Below are positions 57,841 through 64,000 of a DNA stretch of 64,000 nt, in pieces. Origin of the DNA: an uncultured Flavobacteriales bacterium. GTDB lineage: Bacteria > Bacteroidota > Bacteroidia > Flavobacteriales_D > Parvicellaceae. The translations under genes were made by a program, and so were the position numbers. Position 1 is the first letter of the stretch. Each line of letters begins with the position of its first letter. Location: positions 1,798,001-1,862,000 of the forward strand of contig CALSRM010000003.1 of assembly GCA_943788755.1 (NCBI GenBank). Reading direction: 5' to 3'. The notes beneath the pieces are model-generated. The model had not been told where the DNA came from. It searched no databases and worked only from the letters and a program-made list of their open reading frames with translations.

Positions 57841-60800
57841 GTGCTCAAAACTATCAAAAAAATAGGGTTTTACTCCATAAGAACGGTAGCAAATCTATTT
57901 GAAATAGTTTTTTTCTTCAGTCTTGTGCTTATATTTTTTATTCGGTCTGATTGGGTGCAAACGCAGCTTGCGGTAAGTTTGGCAGAATTTTATTCTTATG
58001 AATTGGATACTGATGTCTCGATTGAGAGTGTTAAAATCAATGGTTTTGAATATGCCGAAATTAATGGTTTCTATATTGGTGATAGGCATAATGATACACT
58101 ATTGTATATCCCGCATATCAATGGATCTTTGGCCGATTTAAGTGTAGAAAGTAAGTTTGTTATTTTGAGTGGTATTAACGCTGAAGGTGCGCGTTTGAAA
58201 ATTCAAAAGTATACGGGAGAACCAGAATTCAACTTGCAATTTCTTATCAACTATTTTTCCTCAGAAGAAGATGAATCATCCAGCTTTACAATGAAAATAA
58301 AGGAGGTTAACTTAAATAAATCACACATAACCTATTACGATTGGAACAAGGAACTAAAAGAATATGGGGTGGATTATGATCATCTAGATTTGTGGGATGT
58401 TTCTGGAAAAATAATTGAATTTAGAAACAGAGGAGATGTTACTACCATGAATGTTGAAGGTCTCGCTCTGACCGATAGGAGTGGTTTTCGTTTAGATAGT
58501 CTGAATGCGCACATATTGGTTAATTCCAGAAAGATTAAATTGGATAAATTATTGGTTAAAACACCTTGTTCAAATGTTGTCACTAAAGGTGTTGAATTGA
58601 ATTTTTCAGGCCATCAAAACTTTTCGAATTTTGTAGAAGATGTTCGACTATTTGCTAATGTTGAAATGTCTTCTATTAACATGAAAGATATATCTTATTT
58701 CGTGCCTTCTATGGAAGCATACGACTTTTCGATTAATTTAATTACAGAGATAGAAGGTCCTATTAATGATTTAAATTTAAGCAGTTTATTTATCAGTGTT
58801 TCTGAAGGAACCTATTTCGATGGTGATATTTCTTTAAAGGGATTACCGAATTTGGATAGTACACAAGTAGCTCTAAACATTAATAGGTTGCAGACATCCA
58901 AAATGGATTTGGAAACAGTAGATTTGATGAAGTTTGGTTTAATGGAAAATGTTGACATTCCTAGACAAGTGTCTAGCCTTGGAGGGATTTCTGTAACGGG
59001 GAATTCTAATGGTTATTATCATGATTTTGACATATCCTTAGATATAATTACAGATATAGGGGCTGCCACTGGTAGTTTTGCATGCAATATTGATACCGCT
59101 AAAGAATTAAATTATGATGGTTATTTGAGTACCGCAGGAATCGATTTATCGACCTTAACAAACTCAAGTGTATTTGGTAATTTTACTTCAGATTTAACTA
59201 TTAAAGGGAAAGGGTTAACAATTGATGACTTAGATGTTGTGGTAGATGGTCATTTGAATAAATTTGATTTGCAAGGATACACCTATGATGAAGTAAACAT
59301 TAATGGCCATTTTAAAGAAAAATCTTTTGATGGTTTTTTAAATGTTGCCGATCAAAATATAGATTTAAATTTTGAAGGAAATATTGATTTAAACAAAGCA
59401 CCTTATGACTTTAGCTTTGCCACAGAAGTAATAAAAGCTAATCCTTATGATTTGCATTTAATCAATACGCGAGAAACTGCTTCTGCTTGTTTTAATCTTA
59501 TGGCAGAAGGAAGTGGAACTAATATAGATGATTTTACCGGGTTGGTTTATTTTACGGATGTAGCTTATTTTCAAGAGGGAACTGATTATTCTTTTGAATC
59601 TATTATGCTTGAATCAAAAGGAAATACAAATTACCATACCATAGATATTTTCTCAGAATTCGCAAACATTTCAATGGAAGGAGAATTTAATCTAGATTCC
59701 ATTAAAAATAGTCTTTCTTACTTGGGAGCAAAGGTATTGCCATCATTGTTTCCAAATGCTGAAAGTTTTTACTTAACGCACGAAGAATTTAATTTGGGTG
59801 TTCAAATAAATGACCTTTCCAAATTGACAGAACTTTTTTTTCCTAGGTTACGGATAGCACCTGCAACAGCTCTTAGCTGTGATTATGTGAGTGAAGATGA
59901 TGCTTTGGAGTTGTTTGTAAAATCGGATTGGATAGAGTATGGCGATATGCGTTTTGCTGGTATTCAGTTGGATACCACACAAAGAATATCTGGACTCGAC
60001 CTTTTTTATACCTTAGACTTAACAATTGATTCATTATTCGTTTCAGAAGAAATTTACATCCAAAATGTTAACTTGATTGCAAAAGCTTACGAAGATAATA
60101 TAGGTACAAATATTTATTGGTCCGCAGATGACTCTAGTTATTGGGGAAAAATATATGGTGATGGCTATATAATGAGTTCGAGTGAATTTGAATTTGATAT
60201 TCATCCTTCTGAGATATTTTCGAGTGTTGGAATGTGGCATATTGACCGAGATGCTCATGTTCGCGTGGATTCGACGGCATTACATCTAGATAAAATAATT
60301 GCAAAAAATGAAGATCAATTGATCAAGTTTGATGGCATCGTTTCACAAATTCCTGGAGATAAAATAAATTTTGAAATAGCAGGGTTTAACTTAAATAACA
60401 TTTCTGCCTTAACTAATTTAGATACAATGCAATTAGATGGCTCTTTGTTCTTAGATGGATATGCTTCAAACCTTTACGAGGATGGTTATTTATCCGCTTA
60501 CTCCTTAATAGAGGACTTAAGTATAAATGGTTATTATACGGGTAATATTGAAACAAGTACATCCTGGAACGCCAACGAACAAAGGATGGAACTAATTGGG
60601 GAGTTAACAAGATCGAATGATGTATCGGATTTTGTGATTTCAAAAGGCCATTATTATGTGAATAGACCTGATAATAATTTGGACTTCCAGTTTGATTTTA
60701 AAAATACTGACTTAACATTTGTAAATGCTTTTATGCCTGAAGGAGTGGCTTTAGAAGGTAATACAAAAGGTGCTGTTTATCTTAAGGGAGAGGTGAGTAA

Positions 60801-62394
60801 TCCCCAGTTTAAGGGTAGCTTGTTCTTAAATGAAACTGCTGTCCAAATGGATATGTTAAATGTAAAATATACAGCAAATGGACAGGTTCTTATAGAGCCT
60901 GATATGGTTTTATTAAATGGATTTCCTTTGATGGATAAATATGGGTCAGAGGCACTTGTGGTTGGTTCTTTCTTTCATCAAAATTTCGAAAAGTATAGTT
61001 ACGATTTCTTCGCCACATTTGATAAACCATTTCAAGTGCTAAATACAAACTATAATATGAATCCATTGTATTATGGGGATGCTTTTGTGTCAGGAGATTT
61101 GTCGATTAACTACGAAGATATATTAGATATCACTATCAATGCTAAAACGGAGAAAGGTACAAACATTACATTACCATTATATGGATCCGAAGATGTTGTA
61201 TTGAAAGAATTTGTGACGTTTGTAAATAAAGAAATTTCTGAGGAAGAATACAAAGTAGATCTTGAAGGTATTAACTTAAACCTGAGTATGGATTTAACGG
61301 AAGAGGCTGAAATTCAACTCGTATTTGATGAAGTAGTTGGTGATGCAATGCGCGCTACCGGAGCAGGACACATCGATATGTATATTGATAAATTCTATGA
61401 TTTTTCCATGTTTGGAAACTATGAAGTTTCAGAGGGAAGTTATCTGTTTACGCTTAAAGATTTTATAAATAAAAAATTCCAAGTTAAACCAGGTAGTTCA
61501 ATTAGTTGGTATGGAGATCCTTATAGTGCAGACCTGGATATTAAGGCATATTACCCATTGAAAGCAAGTTTATATGATATAATGCCTAGAAATGATAGAG
61601 AAGGGTATAAGCAAAAGGTGGACATAGAGTGTATAATGCATTTGACACAAAACTTATTTAATCCCAATATAGGATTTGATGTTTCAATCCCACGTTCAGA
61701 CGAGAATGCAAAGTCCGTTTTAAGAAACTTAGTTTCTACGGAACAAGAAATGAATAAGCAGGTATTTTCATTGTTGATTTTGAACAAGTTTTTACCGCGT
61801 TCGGATGTAGAAGAAAAGGAAGGTGATAGGCTTGGCTTTGTAGAGACTGCAACGAGCGAGGTTCTTTCTAATCAATTGAGCAACATGATTTCAAATTTCT
61901 CAGATGATTTTGATTTGGGGTTTAATTATCGCCCTGGTGATGAAATAAGTAATGATGAAGTTGCAGTTGCTATGTCCACTCAATTGTTTAATGATAAATT
62001 AACAGTTAAAACAAATGTTGGTGTTTCTCATGAAAATGAATCATCTGGAGGAAATAGCAATAGTAGTTTAATTGGTGATGTAGATGTTGAGTACAAATTA
62101 AACCCACCAGAAGGAAACTTAAGGGTTCATGCATTTAATGAGTCAAATGAATATGACATTGCTAAAGTAGATCAAGGCAATTATACACAAGGTGTTGGGT
62201 TATTCTATCAAGAGAGTTTTGATAATGCAGGTGAGCTCTTTTGTAAATTGGCAAATCTTTTTCGGTTTGGTGATAATAATTGCACAGAATGCCAAGATAA
62301 GGAAAGCAGGGAAAGTTGGAAGGCTGCCAAAAAAGAAAAAAGTGCTGCTAAAAAGAGCAAAGTGGTTGAAATAGAAGAGTCTTTTCCAGATTAA
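57841..62394 (+). CDS. tamB: Translocation and assembly module TamB-like protein (DUF490)
   Basis: A 1517-residue inner-membrane-anchored protein. One N-terminal membrane helix (about residues 17-36, FEIVFFFSLVLIFFI) is followed by a very long periplasmic beta-taco/AsmA-like body and a C-terminal DUF490 domain (about 1150-1480; TKGAVYLKGEVSNPQFKGSL, then SISWYGDPYSADLDIKAYYP and VSTEQEMNKQVFSLLILNKF). TamB-type proteins bridge the envelope, for outer-membrane assembly or lipid transport. Start is GTG 57841. The C-terminal tail after about 1490 is lysine-rich (SWKAAKKEKSAAKKSK), unusual for the family. Confidence 0.92.
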   Translation: MLKTIKKIGFYSIRTVANLFEIVFFFSLVLIFFIRSDWVQTQLAVSLAEFYSYELDTDVSIESVKINGFEYAEINGFYIGDRHNDTLLYIPHINGSLADLSVESKFVILSGINAEGARLKIQKYTGEPEFNLQFLINYFSSEEDESSSFTMKIKEVNLNKSHITYYDWNKELKEYGVDYDHLDLWDVSGKIIEFRNRGDVTTMNVEGLALTDRSGFRLDSLNAHILVNSRKIKLDKLLVKTPCSNVVTKGVELNFSGHQNFSNFVEDVRLFANVEMSSINMKDISYFVPSMEAYDFSINLITEIEGPINDLNLSSLFISVSEGTYFDGDISLKGLPNLDSTQVALNINRLQTSKMDLETVDLMKFGLMENVDIPRQVSSLGGISVTGNSNGYYHDFDISLDIITDIGAATGSFACNIDTAKELNYDGYLSTAGIDLSTLTNSSVFGNFTSDLTIKGKGLTIDDLDVVVDGHLNKFDLQGYTYDEVNINGHFKEKSFDGFLNVADQNIDLNFEGNIDLNKAPYDFSFATEVIKANPYDLHLINTRETASACFNLMAEGSGTNIDDFTGLVYFTDVAYFQEGTDYSFESIMLESKGNTNYHTIDIFSEFANISMEGEFNLDSIKNSLSYLGAKVLPSLFPNAESFYLTHEEFNLGVQINDLSKLTELFFPRLRIAPATALSCDYVSEDDALELFVKSDWIEYGDMRFAGIQLDTTQRISGLDLFYTLDLTIDSLFVSEEIYIQNVNLIAKAYEDNIGTNIYWSADDSSYWGKIYGDGYIMSSSEFEFDIHPSEIFSSVGMWHIDRDAHVRVDSTALHLDKIIAKNEDQLIKFDGIVSQIPGDKINFEIAGFNLNNISALTNLDTMQLDGSLFLDGYASNLYEDGYLSAYSLIEDLSINGYYTGNIETSTSWNANEQRMELIGELTRSNDVSDFVISKGHYYVNRPDNNLDFQFDFKNTDLTFVNAFMPEGVALEGNTKGAVYLKGEVSNPQFKGSLFLNETAVQMDMLNVKYTANGQVLIEPDMVLLNGFPLMDKYGSEALVVGSFFHQNFEKYSYDFFATFDKPFQVLNTNYNMNPLYYGDAFVSGDLSINYEDILDITINAKTEKGTNITLPLYGSEDVVLKEFVTFVNKEISEEEYKVDLEGINLNLSMDLTEEAEIQLVFDEVVGDAMRATGAGHIDMYIDKFYDFSMFGNYEVSEGSYLFTLKDFINKKFQVKPGSSISWYGDPYSADLDIKAYYPLKASLYDIMPRNDREGYKQKVDIECIMHLTQNLFNPNIGFDVSIPRSDENAKSVLRNLVSTEQEMNKQVFSLLILNKFLPRSDVEEKEGDRLGFVETATSEVLSNQLSNMISNFSDDFDLGFNYRPGDEISNDEVAVAMSTQLFNDKLTVKTNVGVSHENESSGGNSNSSLIGDVDVEYKLNPPEGNLRVHAFNESNEYDIAKVDQGNYTQGVGLFYQESFDNAGELFCKLANLFRFGDNNCTECQDKESRESWKAAKKEKSAAKKSKVVEIEESFPD

Positions 62395-62431
62395 TCCACA
62401 AAATAAAAGTTCCGGCTCGTTAGAAAGGCCT

Positions 62432-63529
62432 CTATTGTTGTGTATCTTTAATAGGTTTACTCAGTAAACGGTTTTGTGTATTAATTGAATTTTGATGAAT
62501 AGCATGGAAAACTTTCGAAATTAGTTTGGGTTCTAATGAGAGTTTTTCTGCCTGCTTTTGATGCTTTGCAAGCAACGAACTCCATCTGTTCTTTTGAAAA
62601 ACAGTCATGCCATTGTTTAATTTGAATTGAGCAATGTCTTTTATTACATGCGATCTGTAACTTAATAAATCAATGATTTGTTCATCTATAAAGTTGATTG
62701 ATTTTCTAAGTTCATCGATACTTTTTAATTCAATTCCCTCTGGTGTTTCAGCTCGCACGATTAAACGGTCCAGAATGTTGGTCAGCTGCTCAGGGGTAAC
62801 TTGTTGTGCTGGATCACTCCATGCTTTATCGGGTTCGAAATGTGATTCTATCATTAGTCCATCAAAGTTTAGATCCATTGCAGTTTGCGATATTTTATGA
62901 ATTAACTCGCGATTTCCACTAATATGACTCGGGTCATTAATTATGAGAATGTCAGGTAGTTGTTCTCTTAATTCAATAACCATTTGCCACTCTGGATTGT
63001 TTCGGAAAGATGATTTTTCGAATTGTGATACACCTCGGTGTACTGCTCCAATTCGAGTGATTCCAGCTTTACTTAACCTTTCAATTGCTCCTATCCATAA
63101 TGCTACATCTGGGTTCACAGGGTTTTTAACCAATACAGGAATGTCAACACCTTTTAGGGCGTCTGCAATTTCTTGAACTGCAAATGGATTAGCTGTTGTT
63201 CTAGCGCCAATCCAGAGTATGTCAATTCCTGCTTTTAACGCTTCGTAAACATGTTTTAAATTCGCAACCTCGATCGCTACAGGCATTCCTAGTTCGTTCT
63301 TTACACGCTGTAACCAAGGAAGACCAATGCTTCCAACTCCTTCAAAACTTCCTGGTTTTGTTCTAGGTTTCCAGATTCCGGCCCTGTAAATCTTTACGCG
63401 ATTATCACTTTTTAATTCCTTAGCAGTTTGCATTACTTGTTTTTCAGTTTCAGCGCTGCATGGTCCCGCAATAATTAATGGCTCATTTTTTTTTAGTTGT
63501 GGCCAGGCTTCAGTTTTAATTAACATCAC
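62432..63529 (-). CDS. Bifunctional DAHP synthase / chorismate mutase
   Basis: The 365-residue protein joins a KDO8P/DAHP-synthase-like class I domain (residues about 1-262; PLIIAGPCSAET, GIWKPRTKPGSFEG, HRGVSQFEKS, NDPSHISGNRELI) to an AroQ-type chorismate mutase domain (about 265-350; LRKSINFIDEQIIDLLSYRS). It catalyses the first step of the shikimate pathway and the chorismate-to-prephenate step. This fusion is widespread in the Bacteroidota. The stop of the aminotransferase gene is three bases upstream of its ATG, so it is co-transcribed with an aromatic amino acid operon. Confidence 0.95.
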   Translation of the reverse strand: MMLIKTEAWPQLKKNEPLIIAGPCSAETEKQVMQTAKELKSDNRVKIYRAGIWKPRTKPGSFEGVGSIGLPWLQRVKNELGMPVAIEVANLKHVYEALKAGIDILWIGARTTANPFAVQEIADALKGVDIPVLVKNPVNPDVALWIGAIERLSKAGITRIGAVHRGVSQFEKSSFRNNPEWQMVIELREQLPDILIINDPSHISGNRELIHKISQTAMDLNFDGLMIESHFEPDKAWSDPAQQVTPEQLTNILDRLIVRAETPEGIELKSIDELRKSINFIDEQIIDLLSYRSHVIKDIAQFKLNNGMTVFQKNRWSSLLAKHQKQAEKLSLEPKLISKVFHAIHQNSINTQNRLLSKPIKDTQQ

Positions 63530-63532
63530 TTT

Positions 63533-64000
63533 TTATTTTAAATTATTTATTCTAATCAATGCTTCTCGCAAAATCTCTGTTGTGTTACATAATGAAACAC
63601 GGATGAACTTATTTCCACTTGAGCCAAATATGAATCCTGGAGTGATAAATACTTTTGCGTTATAAAGAATTTCATTTATCCAAATTTCGGCACTATCAAA
63701 TTTATCAGGTATGCTTGCCCATACAAATAAACCAACGTTATCCTTTGAGTAAGAACAATCCAATTTGTCTAAAATTTCCCAGACTACTTTTCTTCTTTCA
63801 GAATAGGTAAAATTGAGTTGTTCAATCCAATCTTTAGAAACATTTAAGGCACTGATTGCAGCTTTTTGAATAGGAAGGAACATTCCAGAGTCCATATTGC
63901 TTTTTACCTTCAATATGGATTGAATTAATTCTGTTTTTCCAGTAACCCAACCAATCCTCCAGCCAGACATATTATGTGATTTACTCAATGAGTTGAGTTC
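63533..64000 (-). CDS. PLP-dependent aminotransferase (class I/II), partial at window edge
   Basis: The open frame continues past position 64000, so only the C-terminal about 155 residues are present. The segment SLSKSHNMSGWRIGW includes the PLP-binding lysine, and GLFVWASIP and SGNKFIRVSLCNTTEI are typical of the aspartate/aromatic aminotransferase group. In this operon setting it most likely transaminates prephenate or phenylpyruvate-type acceptors. A TTG or ATG codon near 63988 is internal, not the start. Confidence 0.85.
   Translation of the reverse strand, partial: ELNSLSKSHNMSGWRIGWVTGKTELIQSILKVKSNMDSGMFLPIQKAAISALNVSKDWIEQLNFTYSERRKVVWEILDKLDCSYSKDNVGLFVWASIPDKFDSAEIWINEILYNAKVFITPGFIFGSSGNKFIRVSLCNTTEILREALIRINNLK

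Overview
The window looks like chromosomal DNA of a low-GC member of the Bacteroidota, most likely a flavobacterium-like marine or aquatic lineage. Evidence is the several secreted proteins with type IX secretion (T9SS, Por) C-terminal sorting tails, promoter -7 boxes of the TAnnTTTG type with very short leaders, a fused DAHP synthase/chorismate mutase, a two-component-propeller/SpoIIE hybrid, HYC_CC_PP and DUF2279-type proteins, and AT-rich intergenic DNA. No rRNA, tRNA, CRISPR array or prophage was seen. Genus cannot be named from the sequence.

Layout. 0.3-2.1 kb: dnaX, whose gamma-like N-terminal part ends just after a run of ten A and whose tau-like tail continues in another frame. 2.1-6.0 kb: monomeric isocitrate dehydrogenase, an FtsB/DivIC-like protein and an isoprenylcysteine-methyltransferase-like membrane enzyme. 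6.1-14.3 kb: a formate module (formate-tetrahydrofolate ligase, FdhD, NAD-linked formate dehydrogenase beta and alpha subunits) with a sensor histidine kinase translationally coupled inside it. 14.4-20.5 kb: DUF2071 and DCC-family genes, then a large secreted beta-helix protein and a small exported protein that appear to have been inserted into an older SDR-DCC-DUF2071 operon, leaving a gene remnant on the far side. 20.5-25.1 kb: a secreted cupredoxin, two damaged membrane fatty-acid desaturase genes and an NdpA-type nucleoid protein. 25.4-30.3 kb: a propeller/SpoIIE phosphatase and a T9SS protein.

30.4-34.7 kb: a copper P-type ATPase overlapping an unknown lipoprotein gene, plus small membrane proteins (DUF6653, DoxX, unknown). 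34.9-36.4 kb: unknown protein and an M19 dipeptidase. 37.1-42.6 kb: a metal (probably copper) cassette of HYC_CC_PP protein, periplasmic HMA protein and TonB-dependent receptor, followed by an RND/MMPL exporter; three of these four genes carry single-base frameshifts. 42.7-47.0 kb: DUF2279, HD-domain, CotH-kinase, lipoprotein and DUF3995 genes. 47.1-51.7 kb: a truncated and a complete copy of rlmF, separated by a degraded IS3-type element, a T9SS protein and non-coding remnants. 51.9-54.1 kb: soluble acyl-ACP desaturase and an RlmG-like methyltransferase. 54.3-56.7 kb: two nearly identical cold-shock genes flanking a T9SS protein. 56.8-64.0 kb: tsaD divergent from tamB, then DAHP synthase/chorismate mutase and a partial aminotransferase of an aromatic amino acid operon.

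The main threads are: formate oxidation linked to one-carbon assimilation under a private sensor kinase; copper handling (CopA, HMA, HYC_CC_PP, TonB receptor, cupredoxin); clustered gene decay (desaturases, HYC_CC_PP, TonB receptor, RND exporter, rlmF copy, IS3) next to very long intact reading frames; and a possible replacement of membrane desaturases by an acyl-ACP desaturase.
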